Assembly (NCBI RefSeq): GCF_030272615.1 | Contig: NC_081414.1 | Location: forward strand, 339,802,502-339,866,501 | Reading direction: 5' to 3' | DNA from: Cryptomeria japonica | Lineage: Eukaryota > Streptophyta > Pinopsida > Cupressales > Cupressaceae | Length of the DNA stretch: 64,000 bases | Program-made: the position numbers and the translations under genes | The notes under the pieces: model-generated | Databases searched by the model: none | Told to the model about the DNA's origin: nothing | The model's input: the letters and a program-made list of their open reading frames with translations, nothing else | Shown here: in pieces, positions 33,193 through 44,989 of the stretch | Layout of the letters: every line of letters starts with the position of its first letter | How positions within the stretch are numbered: the first letter of the stretch is position 1

Positions 33193-36100
33193 TTATACTA
33201 GTGAGGTGATGCATTTTCTCTTCCGGTGTCTTTTTTCCCTGATAAATGCCTCTGAGATCTCTTTCCTCAAATAGATGAGGTTATCCAATTTAGGACTGAG
33301 TTTGCTTTTAAGTTCTTTTGCCTTTCCTTTTATTCTTTCCTTTTCTTTCTCCAATTTCTCAAGTTTCTCCTCAATTCCAGCTATCTCTTGTTGTATAACT
33401 GATATTGGTTCTGATGAACCAATGATATTGTCAGCTATATCATTTATTTCTTTTTGTACTTTGTTGATCTCCTTATAAATATCCACTATCAAAAGATTGG
33501 TCTTACATGTATCTCTATATAGTTCCTTAAGCTCCATAATGGTTTTACTTAGTGTCAGTAACAGGGTGTTAATGTGTCCCATGCACTTCTTTATTGTCTC
33601 AACAAAGAATTTCTCCTTCTCTCTATCCATTTTCTCCTTAAATGTCTCTTCATTTGTTTATTCCATAGTCAATATATTGTCAGTGATATACTTAGACAAT
33701 GTGTCTAATTGACTCAAAGAATCTTGATTGTCTACATTACACTTGGGTGCAATCAATTTAAGAATGGGGATGGTATCATCTATAGCCTTATATGCTAATA
33801 CATTACAATGTTATTTTCTTGATAGAATCCAAAAGTACCTCAATTACATTTGTTGGTCTGAATTCAGTCATGGAAGTATTGGATGACTGGCCAATTACCT
33901 TAACAATATCCATGTTGTCGGTGTGAGTAACCACTTTGATTGTTTCGACCTCTGGTAGGTCAGTTTGTGTTTGCATTTCAACTAGCAAAGGTTTAGGTTT
34001 CTCAACACTTGCTGGTGGCACTATCTCTATATGTACCTGAAAGTCAACCTGTTTCTTAACTTGTATCTATGTATGTTTCTTTGTGCTCTCTTCTGTCGGT
34101 TTTTCTGATGGTTTCTTAGTGGTATCCATTGTTGGTTTCTCTATCTACACCTTTTCACTATCCACTACCAGTGACTTAGTAGGTTTCTCTGTATTTTCTG
34201 TCAACTATAATATTGACCTCATGAGTGTCTATGTTCATGGTATACAAGATTTCGAACTGAGGATTTGTATCCTCATGTGGAGTCTCCACATCCTCAATAG
34301 TCAGTGTTGCATCAGTCTGAATCGGTGGAGTAACAATAGGTGGTGGAAAATTGTCTGTCACTTTTATATTTGGTGGTCCACCTATTTTTTCTTTTCCTTT
34401 GTCCTTATCCTTTTGGTATACCTTAAAATCTTTAGGTCTTTTGAGCTCTTCTTGTTTCTCCTTCTCCACAAAGATGATGTCCCATTTATCTGCTATCTCT
34501 TCTGATATCTTGTTAACTCTGTCAGCCATTAGACTTACATGTCAATGACCACTAGAAAATACTATTTTGTTAGCTTTGTTGATCAGCTCATCAATTTCTT
34601 CCACTAATTTAACAGGGTGAATAGCTAATAGTATCTCAATCTTTATTTTCTTATCTAGTTCCATAATGGCTAACCTTTTAGCATCAAGCCACCTATATAG
34701 ATTGCTAGGTAAATCATCTACAACCTCTATCAAAACTTTCTTATAGATGTCAAGGTGTAAGATGATACTATTTTCTATGTTTTCCTTTTCCTCATTGGTA
34801 AGTGTATCATACAATTTACTAACATTAGACAAGTTTCCATCATCTATTATTTCATTCAACAAGTTGTCAAGAGGAGGAATAACCTATTTTTCCTTTCTCT
34901 TTCTTGGTGTCATCTTTTTAGCTGGGGGCCTTACTGCCTATTGTTTCTTTTTTTCCTTTTTAGGTGTAGCAGAGGGTACCGGTGAAGGTTATCTCTTCCT
35001 ATTTACTCTTTTGAACTTAGTTGGGATTTCACTTTAAGATGAAGTTCCAACTGGTGAGAGGTGAGCTTCTAGTCGTAAACCTTCCAAATCACTTTCTATG
35101 ATACTGGTGATATTCATTATGTTTTCCTTTATCTCTTTCACCTATTTTGTTACACTTCTCATATATTTCTCTCTTCTCTTCCTCTATTTCAGTTTTTGTA
35201 CATCACTCTCAATGGTTTCAGCATTACCAAACACTTTTTCTTCTAGTTCTCTAGGGGCTTCAAGTAGGGCTTTGGCATATATTTTAATAATGTTCACATT
35301 TGCCTCATAACCCATTTCTGTCACCCAAACAGTTCTAGGAAGAACTGCCTCCATCCAAATTTCATCTTTCTTAATTACAAAACAAATTTCTTTCTAATAT
35401 TTGTCAACAATACTCTGAGGTAACCTTTCCCTAGTCTTCATTTTTGCTTTAAAGGCTTGGAAATACTTAGTTATTTTATTGTCCTTATATGTTCCCATGC
35501 CGGTAAAGATATCCAACAATTTTTTCCCTACCAGTATGTCATAACCAAAGTCTTTTCTACCTATACCGGGAACTTCTTTTGTAATATATATCATTAGGCA
35601 TACAAGAAGATTTCCAAATCTAAAAGTACCTTTCTTACCTCCTTTAATTTTCTTCAGATTATCAATTAATTCATCCTTCAACAATTCAAATACATCTATC
35701 TTAGCATCATTGTTAACCATATCATATGCACTCTTGATACATAGATTGGAAACTAAGTTGAGTCTGTTAGAATGTGTTAAAGTCATCACTATGTTGTTTG
35801 AAACTTTCTTGGTCTTATCTGGCTTGCTACCGATGGAAGGTAAGCCAGTCACAGCCCTAACGGCTTCTCTAGTGATCTTATGGATAAGGTCTAGCCAAAA
35901 TAATTCTCCATGAACTCTACCGAGTACAATCCTCACAACCTCCTTAGGAAATTCCGAAATGTCAAGGATTTCCACAAAACCTAGGGTTTCTATAACCTTA
36001 TATTCCGGTTTTACAGTTCCATTCTCATCACAAATAAAATTATTGTACATTTTCATGATTTCATCTGAGCCTAGTTCCTCAATATGGCAATGTATGTATA

Positions 36101-36269
36101 TCCTTGGGTCTTCTGCATATGCAACTCCTTTAGGGATTTCAGAAAATGCACCTAGGGTATCATCCTATTTTTCTACTTTGGTTATAATCTTGAATATGGG
36201 CCTAGGGCATTTAACCACTTCAATAACAGTAGGGTTTGCAATGAATTTAAGAACAAAGGAGGAAGCCAT
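33193..36269 (-). pseudogene. F second ORF: large protein of unknown function with VTGLP motif
   Basis: Starts at ATG 36269 (MASSFVLKFIANPT), 149 bases after a TATA box. Readable parts in order: YAEDPRIYIHCHIEEL; ETLGFVEILDISEFPKEVVR; VHGELFWLDLIHKITREAVR then AVTGLPSIGSKPDK; FELLKDELIDNLKKIKGGKK then GTFRFGNLLVCLMIYITKEV; FQAFKAKMKTRERLP; ICFVIKKDEIWMEAVLPRTV. Beyond 35393 come a Lys/Glu-rich middle, a helical segment (34542-34862), a Pro/Thr-rich segment (33803-34529) and a C-terminal coiled coil (33193-33630, EEKLEKLEKEKERIKGKAKE). Compared with E it lacks about 35 residues after the VTGLP region. At least three frame changes. I do not recognise the family. Confidence 0.7.
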
Positions 36270-36410
36270 TGGTAAATACCTTAATTTGCCTTTTAGGTTT
36301 GGATGCTTGAAATATCTTGATTCACTTCTTTCTAAGGATGCCTTCGCTCATTTTTTTCATGCTCTGAGGAAATTTGAATGCTCGGTGAGTGAAAAAGAGT
36401 GAAAAACACT

Positions 36411-36418
36411 GATTTATA
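36411..36418 (-). promoter_or_regulatory. Internal TATA box before the F second ORF
   Basis: Minus strand GATATTATAAATCAG, 149 bases before ATG 36269. Element E has CACTATAAAATTG 148 bases before the equivalent ATG (52416 to 52564). Confidence 0.5.
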
Positions 36419-36499
36419 ATATCTTTTACTTCAACAATCACAATAAATGTATGCCAGTTAAGTGAAACTTAAAACATCTGTTGGTAAAGAAGAATTTCA

Positions 36500-37076
36500 T
36501 CTTCTCACCATCAACTAAAGGTAAACTTGCATGATTTTCAATTTGTTGCCATACTTTTTATAGTTAAAATATATTCCATTAAATTTGTAAGCATTAGGTT
36601 GTCTTACCAGTTTGTTGTGATCATGATTGTTTGCAGTACCGAAGCTTTCACCAACTTCAAAGCCAAGTCCATTAGTATCTCCATCAGGTCTCTGAGTCTC
36701 CTAGTCAATTCATCTTAATTCTTCTTTCTATCTTCAATATCTTTATAAAACGTCATTGTCATATTTTGCATCTCATTCCTCATAGCATTGTTTTCTTGTC
36801 ACAACTTGTTCACAAGGTCATTAAGGGTTTCTTTCTCATCATCATCACTCTGCATCTTCTCATGAAGTTCTCTTCTATTGTTTTTAGCAATAGTGAGATT
36901 CTCTTGAAGTCCTTGAATGAATTCATGTGTAGTCTTCAGATCATCTTCAAGTTTGATATTCTTCAACTTTTCTGCATCATAATCTGCAAGAGTTGTTTCC
37001 AATTGTTTTCTCAATTTTTCCATCTGTACCAGTATCAGAATCTCCCTCAAGTTGTTAGGCTTTTGAAAATAGAGAA
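36500..37076 (-). pseudogene. F Gag-like ORF, coiled coil only
   Basis: 36799-37050 is an 83-residue coiled coil (VQMEKLRKQLETTLADYDAE, NIKLEDDLKTTHEFIQGLQE). It continues out of frame through ELTRRLRDL, and the GFEVGESFGTAN and YKFNGIYFNYKKYG parts, after which the zinc knuckles present in E are missing. So this copy has an internal deletion of the CCHC array. The product would correspond to a Gag with an extended coiled coil. Confidence 0.65.
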
Positions 37077-37094
37077 CCAGGATCTAATACCAAT
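37076..37094 (-). other. F primer-binding site
   Basis: Minus strand ATTGGTATTAGATCCTGG beside the 5' LTR; initiator methionine tRNA type with mismatches. Confidence 0.75.
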
Positions 37095-37868
37095 TGTTAG
37101 GATTCCCAAAGATACTGAGAGGGGGGGGTGAATCAGTATCTAATAAGTTAACAGATTTTTTGACCTTATTAAATATTTTGCATTCCAAAGCAATGTATTG
37201 GTAAATAATAATTAATGCAGTAAATATGAACAATAAACACAACATAGAAAGCACACCATAACACAAGATTTTTGGCGAGGAAACTTGGTGTCAGAAAAAC
37301 CTCTGTGGGATTTTTGACCCACAATATTCACTCACTAGCCAATGAATGGATATTACTTACAATAGTGTGCGTGCACATGCAGGAAGGCCAACTACCTAGA
37401 CTCACTACTCAAATACAAAAGGAAGTCTCACTGACTTGAAAAATGGATTTTGAGAATCCAATATGATGTACTGCTACAAAAAGTATCTTCTATGTCACGT
37501 TTAGTACAGGTTGAAGCTCATATAATAACCATAAACCTTTCTATAAGATCTACCTTAGTATTCGCTCAACACATCCATCCTACCATATCCCTACCAAATG
37601 ATCTACAAGATCTCATACTTATATATGAGTCTTATTACAATATGTCATGTCGGCTTACAAAAGGATATTACAATTAAATATAATATATAATAATCAAAAT
37701 CCTATCGGCTAGGGTGTCGGTAAACATTCTTGTCGCTATCGGTGAACTATCTGTCGGTGTAGAGTCTACCAATGCCGGTGCCTGTTGGTGTCATAAGATT
37801 GCAAGGTTTCCATCAATGACAATACCTCAAATCACCTATAATTCTCATTGGAGTGTGCAATGCCAATA
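37095..37868 (-). repeat. F 5' LTR
   Basis: 774 bp, matching 32122-32889. The outer end reads ...TGCCAATA on the plus strand, where CCAACA is expected, so the terminal TG on the minus strand has become TA. The TSD GAGGA confirms the boundary. Confidence 0.93.
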
Positions 37869-38089
37869 GAGGAATCATTATCGGTTTCATGAATACTAAG
37901 ATTGTCTTTGTCATTTTATTTTGTCTCATGTATAGTAGGAGATTCAGGTTCATCAAAAACTGGTACTCTTGATGATGAAGGTTTGTCAATGAGCGGGTCC
38001 TTCATGTAGTATGGGTTATCTTGATATGTGAAGGGTTGTCCTTTGCCTTTGGCTTCTTTCTTACAAGAACTCTTGGTTTGAGTAGGCAT
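37869..38089 (-). pseudogene. B Gag N-terminus
   Basis: Begins at ATG 38087-38089, reading MPTQTKSSCKKEAKGKGQPF, then YYMKDPLIDKPSSSRVPVF and a Ser/Asp-rich stretch that runs into 32121 (SSSEAEED) once F and one TSD are removed. Basic and Ser-rich N-termini are usual for Tat Gag. One in-frame stop is present. Confidence 0.75.
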
Positions 38090-40099
38090 TTTTTATGGAT
38101 TGTTTGAGGGAAACAACTAAGATTTAGTCTAGTTTTGGGAAAGATCTATCCTATATAAGCCATTTATCTAATTTGATTCGAGAGTAGTGACTAAGATTCA
38201 ATCTAATTTTAGGAACGATCTATCCTATATAAGATGTTATCTAAGTGACTTAGGTTTGATAAGTAGTTGATTGAACTAGTTCAAAGATGATCAACCAAAT
38301 CATGCAACACAAATGGCAGAGGTACACTATCTTGATCTGTTTATGCTCAGGATGATGATAACTAGTATTATGCTTGATGTAGACTATTTTAGGAAAGTTT
38401 GACTAATCTATACTGACAAAATAAAAGATTCATACAATGGGTTTTACTGAGCTGAACAACAATTTAATAGCTTTAGGATGATAACAATTTTGTATCATAC
38501 GAGTTGCTTCCTAGTACCATACAATAGATGGGTATGTCTAGGATGACAAAAGATTCAATGCAATTCTATATTGTACAACATAGGATTTAGCTTTATATGA
38601 CAGAGTATCAGGATTCGTACGATAGAGGATTGAGCTCAAACGACAAATAATCAGACTTGTATGACATAGGATATGAAGCAAGATGATAAATTATCAAATT
38701 CGTATGAGTGTTCTCAAGATAGAGACAAAAATCTTGAGTTTTTCAATAGCTGAGTATGACAATTGAGTATGACCAATTCTAAGATGAACTGAGTTTTTAC
38801 TAGGATAGACTAGTTTTGGACATAATTTCAACTTAGGATGGACTAGTTCTGGCACAGACAAAGTTTTCGATCACTGAGTTGTTTCTTGTTTTCTCCAATT
38901 TTGGTATTCCAGTTTTAGTTTGAGAGATGAAAACATAGAAAACACGTAGTATGAATAGTAACTCCAATCATAGCATGCAAGCCCTACAGAATTTGGTGAG
39001 AGAAGAAAACCTTTTCTTGTAGACTCAGGTACACACCCAATAGCTAATTAGAATATGACCAATGAGTCTCATGCAATGGATTCTCAACGTCGTATTATCT
39101 GACTCCAAACACTAATGGGGGCACAAAATGAGAAGTAACTTGGGAGAGTTACTATCTCTCTTGTACAAAGATTATCCCCCTTTCGGAGGTGAACCAGGTA
39201 GCTTCTAATTTTAACTAAATCTAGTAAGGGGTCCATTCGGTGCATCGAGGTATAAACTCAATTAAGAGGTCTCCCAGCCATGAAAACCAAGGTTTAATAT
39301 ACTCGAAGGTACGGAGGAGAGCTATTCCTGAGAACTATCGTTGACTGGATTTTCATCAAATCATGTTTATTTTATAGTGGGTTGGAGTACTTGGCATTTA
39401 GCCATTCCCACTTAGGTCGTTTCCCTCACATCGGTCGTAACGGTTTTAAGACTTTTTAAGCTCCTTGAGAGGGTAGGCTTGCTAAAGATGTACAAATCTC
39501 AAACAAAGAAAACGCCTCAAGGGTCTGGATTTCTGATTGTCTAAAAAAAAAGACAAGAGTGTACTCTCCTAACTCTCAAAATTTACTCAAAACATGAAAT
39601 ACAAATTTGATTGTTAACCAGATAGCAATTTAGGTGCCTAAAAATGAATTGAAAGAATACACGATGCTTGGTCAATTCTTCTCAAGTAACCTACAAAGAC
39701 AACGAATCAGTAGTCATATTGTCTTTATGCGACAAGCATATTCTTCGATAAGCGTTCTATAAAAATTGATTAGGCTGTGAAAAAGTCTAAGATAGACAGA
39801 TAAACAACCAGAGTCAGTCGTCAATATAATCAATTTGAATAGAAAATTAGAATAATGAAAATTGTTTTTTTGTCTTTTTAACCAAAAAAAAAATTACAGA
39901 ATCGTACGACAATATTTAAACTCCTATGATATAGGATTCCAATTCGTATGACACCTACAGTTTGTCATTTTGGCCTGTGAGAAATGTCGTATGATATGAC
40001 GTAGAGGTTGTATGGCCAAAAATTCAAAAAGTCAAAAAATCTGAAAAATAACAAAAATAAAAAAGTCAGTCTTGGAGGCCAAACAATGTAGTCTTCTGC
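38090..40099 (-). other. B long 5' leader
   Basis: 2 kb without a supported gene, between the primer-binding site and gag. It contains scattered TCGTATGA/TCGTACGA words (for example 38497, 38616, 38700, 39902, 39942, 39995) and repeated CTAGTTTTGGGAAAGATCTATCC-like copies at 38130 and 38200. Long leaders are usual for Ogre-type elements, some of which carry an ORF here; none is visible. Confidence 0.6.
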
Positions 40100-40119
40100 C
40101 CCACGGTGGGTGCCAGAAA
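40100..40119 (-). other. B primer-binding site
   Basis: Minus strand TTTCTGGCACCCACCGTGGG immediately inside the 5' LTR end, the TGGCxCCCACCGTGGGG type found in Tat elements. I do not assign the tRNA. Confidence 0.7.
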
Positions 40120-41255
40120 TGTGTGTGTGAAAAAGTGAAATAAGAATCTGTATCTGCAAGACACAACACTTCAATTAAGTCATTACATGCATGGTTAGAT
40201 AGATATAATCATGAATAACAAAACCATAACAAATCAACCAATTGCCTTCTAAAAGATGTGAGTATAAGATTGCTCTCAGATTTTTATAAGCAATACCAAT
40301 GACTAGAATACACCAAGGTGAAGGATTTAACCTATATGAGCATGATATGGATGCAAGATGGATGAATAATTCAAGCAATAACAAATTCAAGCAATATGGA
40401 TAAAACTAAATATGGATGCAAATAATCTAAAAAAGAACAATATTTTCAATGACTCCAGAGCAAAGTTAGCGTAATAATAATCTCCAAGCATATTCTCAAA
40501 AATCTCTAGGGAGAATTGGATGAGAGTTGAAGGCTGAATTTATAAAATTACAAGAGAGGTCAAGAAAAAGCTCAATTTAGGATTAATTGAAAATAATTGA
40601 GAAATCATGTACAGTTAACCTTGAGATAGATTCCAGTTATAGTTTAATTAAAATTCATTTAGATAAGAAGTTCAAGTTGCATTGGAAATAAGATTTAATT
40701 AATTCCATGCATTTGTGATAAAATTAGATAATTATTTGATTTATTCAAGAAAAGAGTCTTTTCAATGCAACTAAACTTCTTTTTCTGAAAAAGCTTTGAG
40801 TTCTAATTTTAGGAATAATTCAATTAATTGCTTATCTAATTTCAAGTTCTAAATTTAGAAAAAGAAATAATATCTCAAGTTTGATTTCTCTCTCAATTCA
40901 ATTCTTTTATTTTATTTTTAATTCAACTCTTGGTTTGTAATTAATTCTTTTTTTGTAATAAATTAATTCCTTTTTTTTTGCATGATTAAATGGAAAATTT
41001 ATTAATTAATTAAATATGCTAGGATATTTAATAAATTAAAATAGGATAATTGATTAAAAATGATTTTCTTGGAATAATTCAATTAATTAAATAAATATTT
41101 AATTAATATTGATTAATTGACTTGCCATGCAATATTTGATGATTGAAGAATTAATAATGTGCTCAAGATTGATTTAATTGCCTTTGGTTAGGACCTTGGT
41201 GATGTTGTCAAGATTAGGGGCCCATGGTTTAGATGACCAATTTTAGGGTATTACA
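40120..41255 (-). repeat. B 5' LTR
   Basis: 1136 bp. Same ends as 18326-19472, with many substitutions and small indels, so B is also old. TATA-like box near 40535-40545 on the minus strand. Confidence 0.95.
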
Positions 41256-42340
41256 AGTGGCACTAGTAAAGGAGGATTCAATAGAGGAAGGGGGTCCAAC
41301 AATGGTTTTAGAGGAAGATCTAGTGGACAAGGTAGAGGTTCCTCATATTTTGCAACAATGAAGTGTTACCATTATAACCAACTTGGTCATCCAACATATA
41401 GGTGTCCAGAGAAGGGAATATCATCACAAGGTGGTCAAAGAAGAGTGAACTATCTTCAAGAAGAGTCTTCAAGCAGCAAGATTTCAAAGGTTTCCTTAGA
41501 ATCAGAGGTAGGTGACAACTTGATGATAAGGAGAACTTTGATCAAAGAACCAGGCAGAGAAGAGACAAGCCAAAGAAGGTCCTTATTTAGGATCAAATGC
41601 AAGATTATGGATAAATTTTGCAAAGTGATCATTGATTCAAGGTCAACAAACAACATTGTGTCAGAAGAGGCAGTGAGTAAGCTCAAATTGCAAAAGATAC
41701 CTCACAACAACCCTTATAGAGTCACTTGGTTGAACAAAGGCCAACATGTCCTAGTCAACGAGCAAGCATGGGTGGATTTTACCATTGAGAGGTTTAAGGA
41801 AAAGGTGTTATGTGATGTCCTACCCATGGATGCATGCCATCTTCTATTGGGAAGACCATGGAAATTTGATAGACAATCTATTCATGATGGATCCAAGAAT
41901 GCATACTCATTTAAGAAAGATGGAGTCACATTCAAGATTCAATCTATCCTTGAGGAAAGTGAAAAGAGGGCAACAAGTCCTAATGTTCTTTTGGTGAGTG
42001 AAAAGCAATTATTGAAGACACTTGAGGAAGGTGAAGGTATAGGGTTTGCACTAGTAATGAAGCCTAAAGAGGAAGACAAGAAAGAGTAGACAGATTTGCC
42101 AATAGAAGTTCAAGACTTGTTGAATAAGTTCAAGGGCATAATGAGTGATGGACAACTAGCCACCTTACCTCCTAAAAGAACCATAAGCCATCATATAGAC
42201 TTCATTCTTAGAGCATCCTTACCTAACAAGGCAGCTTATAAAATGACTCCCCAATAAAATTTTGAGATTGCCAAGCAAATCCAAGATCTCTTAGATAAAT
42301 TCCTAATTAGGAAAAGCATTAGCCCTTGTGTTGTTCCTAC
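41256..42340 (+). pseudogene. A Gag C-terminus and aspartic protease
   Basis: Resumes the A gag after B, in frame (TSD codon AGT GGC). Gly/Arg-rich tail, then a knuckle CYHYNQLGHPTYRC whose second cysteine is Tyr (TGT to TAT). The protease has VIIDSRSTNNIVS, where the DSG active site is DSR (GGG to AGG), then LPMDACHLLLGRPW. The frame continues through 42087 (TAG) and 42255 (TAA) into RT. Both lost residues are explained by G-to-A changes. Confidence 0.88.
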
Positions 42341-43450
42341 CATGTTAGCCCCAAAGAAAGGTGGTACTTGGAGATTGTGTATAGATTATAGAGCTATAAA
42401 TAGGATCACCATTAGATATAAGTTTCCAATTCCTAGAATAGAAGACCTAATAGATTGTTTGGGGGAAGCCAAGTACTTTACCAAGATTGATCTTAAAAGT
42501 GGATACCACCAAATTAGGATTAAGGAGGGTGATGCATGGAAGATTGCATGTAAGCCTACAAAGGGTCTTTATGAATGGCTTGTAATATCATTTGGCTTAT
42601 CCAATGCTCCAAGAACCTTTATGAGACTCATGAATGAGGTGATGAAGGACTTCATAAGTAAATTTGTGGTGGTATATCTAGATGATATTCTCATTTTCAG
42701 TAAGGATAGGATAGATCATGTTAATCATTTGCAAGATGTACTACAAAGATTGTATGATGAAAAGCTAACCATGAATTTGGGCAAGTGTGAATTTGTTAAG
42801 AAGGATTTGGTTTACCTTAGGTTCGTGTTGTCTCAAGGAAACCTTAAGATGGATCCCAGCAAGGTTGAAGCCATAGTAAACTGGCCCACTACTAAGTGAG
42901 CAACAGAGGTGAGAAGCTTCCATGGACTAGCTCAGTACTATAGGAAGTTCATTAGGCAATTCAGTCCTATATGTGCACCAATGTTAGACACTATTAGAGG
43001 TGGAATGAAGGAAAAGTTTCAATGGAGTGAACAAGAAAATAAAGGTTTTGAAACCTTGAAGGAGAAGATAGCTACTCAACCGATGTTGGTATTGCCTAGT
43101 TTTGAGAAACTTTTCATAGTGGAATGTGATGCAAGCAATGTTGCAATAGGTGTTGTCCTAAGACAAGAAGAAAGATGAGTAGCTTTCCATAGTGAGAAGC
43201 TAAGTGATACAAAGAGTAAATACTCCTCTTATGACTTGGAACTATATGCTTTAGTGCAGGCTTTGAGGAAGTGGAGACACTATCTCCTTCCTAAGGAATT
43301 TGTAGTCTATACGGACAATCAAGCATTGAGATTTCTAAACTCACAAGACAAACTCAGTCATAAACACATGAAATGGGTAGAATACATGCAAGCCTACACA
43401 TTCACAATAAATTACAAGAAATGACAATTAAACCAGGTTGTTGATGCATT
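42090..43450 (+). pseudogene. A reverse transcriptase and RNase H
   Basis: RT core: MLAPKKGGTWRLCIDYRAIN, FTKIDLKSGYHQIRI, SFGLSNAPRTFMRLMN and YLDDILIFS with YLDD intact at 42675-42686, then KCEFVKKDLVYL. RNase [30 protein letters not shown] and VVYTDNQALRFL keep Asp, Glu and Asp. Stops at 42897 (TGA), 43176 (TGA) and 43422 (TGA) are the only breaks; all segments are in the same frame. TGA at the first two is consistent with CGA-to-TGA at CpG. Confidence 0.92.
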
Positions 43451-44790
43451 AAGGAGACTTTTGACAATCCAAGAAATACAATTGAGAAGCATAGGAGTTG
43501 ATAGTTTTAGAGACTTATACCTAGAGGATGAAGACTTCTCAAATGCCTACAAGGTGTGTAAGGAGTATCAAAATCACTTCCATAGTGAGTATTCTGAATT
43601 CACTTTGCAAGATGGACTATTGTTTAGAGGTGGGCAGCTTTGTGTGCCTATAGGCTCAATGAGAGAAAAACTCATTTAAGAGAATCATAATGGTAGCCTT
43701 AGTGGACATTTTGGAGTCAATAAGACTCAAGAGTTGGTTCAGAGGTACTACTATTGGCCAAGGATGAATCAATATGTGAAAAGATATGTGGAGACTTGTA
43801 TAGTTTTCCAAAAGGCCAAAGGTACTTCTTCAAATGTAGGTTTATACCAACCTCTTTCCATACCAAATAGACCTTGGGAGTGCATTAGTATGGACTTTGT
43901 AGTAGGTTTACCAAGGACAAAGTAGGGATTTGATAGCATTTTTGTCATTGTGGACAGATTTAGTAGGATGGCCCACTTTGTGCCTTCCAAGACTACTCAT
44001 GATGCATGCCAAATAGCTCATTTGTTCTTTAAGGAAATAGTAAGGATACATGGTTTACCCATGATCATTGTTTCAGATAGGAAATAAAAGTTCATGAGTC
44101 ATTTTTGGAAGACACTTTGGCAAAATCTTGGCACCAACCTATCTTTTGGATCAACCTACCATCCTCAAACTGATGGGGAGACCGAAGTGGTGAATAGGAG
44201 TTTAGGGAGCTTATTAAGGTACCATACCAAAGATTATGGTTAGACATGGGATCAAGTACTTTCACAAGATGAATATGCACACAATGACAAAATCAATAGG
44301 ACTATCAGCAAGAGCCCTTTTAAAGAGGTCTATGGTATTCACCCAAGGGGTATTTTGGAGTTGAGAGACTTAGGTAGTGCAATAGCAAGAAGTGGATATG
44401 CATAAGAATTTTCTTAGTAAATGAAGGAGGTACATGAATCAGTCAAGCAAGACTCGATGGAGAACACAAACAAACTCAAGCAAAAAGTTGATGAAAGAAT
44501 GAAGAACCTACAATTTCAAGTGGGAGATCTTGTCATGGTGCACCTAAAAAAAGAAAGGCTATAGCAAGGAGTACCTAAAAAGTTGCAAATGAGAAGGTTG
44601 GGTCCATGTGCTATTCTAGCAAACTATGGAGAAAATGCATACAAGGTGGACCTACCTAGTGAGATAGGATTGTCACCAGTTTTTAACATAGCAGACTTAG
44701 TTGCCTATAAAGAACCAATCCAAGGTTCAGATTGCAGTACCTCAGAGGTATTAGATGATGTGAACAACCTTCAACTACCATCCAAATAAA
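43451..44790 (+). pseudogene. A integrase
   Basis: Zinc module HFGVNKT with a broken CxxC (ETCIVFQKAK, second Cys lost). Catalytic residues are present in ISMDFVVGLP, IVSDR and [11 protein letters not shown]. Then FKEVYGIHPRG, GDLVMVHLKKERL and LGPCAILANYGENAYKVDLP. Stops at 43677, 43923, 44085, 44238, 44403, 44418, 44421, 44562 and 44787, all in one frame from 41256 on, with no indel seen. Confidence 0.9.
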
Positions 44791-44799
44791 ATCCAAAGG

Positions 44800-44942
44800 C
44801 CGAGAGGGTGTTGAATTCAAGGATCACCAAGAAGACAAGGCATCAAGTCTATTGGGAACACCTAATCAAATGGCAGGGTATAGATGATTCTAAAGCTACA
44901 TGGGTGCTTGAGACAGAGTTTAAGAAAGTAGGAATTGTTTAG
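44800..44942 (+). pseudogene. A chromodomain (integrase C-terminal)
   Basis: ITKKTRHQVYWEHLIKWQGI followed by DDSKATWVLETEF matches the chromodomain fold (aromatic Y/W, LIKWQG, ATWV). It identifies A as a chromovirus. Such domains guide integration to particular chromatin. Spacing and frame are continuous with integrase. Confidence 0.88.
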
Positions 44943-44970
44943 AATCTGATCCCCAAAGAGGTGACATGAT

Positions 44971-44989
44971 TTTATTTTGTTTGGGAGAG
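44971..44989 (+). other. A polypurine tract
   Basis: TTTTATTTTGTTTGGGAGAG directly before the 3' LTR start TGGTGCAGG. T-rich then purine, as usual for gypsy elements. Confidence 0.7.

Larger units (their letters stand above)
32117..37873 (-). mobile_element. Element F: non-autonomous LTR retrotransposon with a second ORF
   Basis: Minus-strand element at 32122-37868 with LTRs at 32122-32889 and 37095-37868 and TSD GAGGA at 32117-32121 and 37869-37873. The internal region of 4.2 kb has no reverse transcriptase, RNase H, integrase or protease motif that I can find. It encodes a short coiled-coil Gag-like piece and then a long ORF with its own upstream TATA box. Same family as complex E. Inserted in the B gag. 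Confidence 0.93.
18326..41255 (-). mobile_element. Element B: giant Ty3/gypsy of Tat/Ogre type with an antisense passenger gene
   Basis: Minus-strand element with LTRs at 18326-19472 and 40120-41255. The TSD is AGTGG (41256-41260) versus AGTAA (18321-18325), differing by two G-to-A changes. Without guest F it is about 17.2 kb. Order from the 5' end (high coordinates): LTR, primer-binding site, 2-kb leader, gag, protease, G-patch, RT, RNase H, second RNase H, integrase, then 5 kb that includes an opposite-strand PMD gene, polypurine tract, LTR. Size, dual RNase H and extra ORF agree with the Tat/Ogre branch. It lies inside the A gag. Confidence 0.93.

Noticed and set aside
33275-35310. Several Leu/Phe/Ser-rich plus-strand frames that look like membrane proteins
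   Set aside because: Antisense shadows of the Lys/Glu-rich coiled-coil ORF of F; no promoter, no homology, short.
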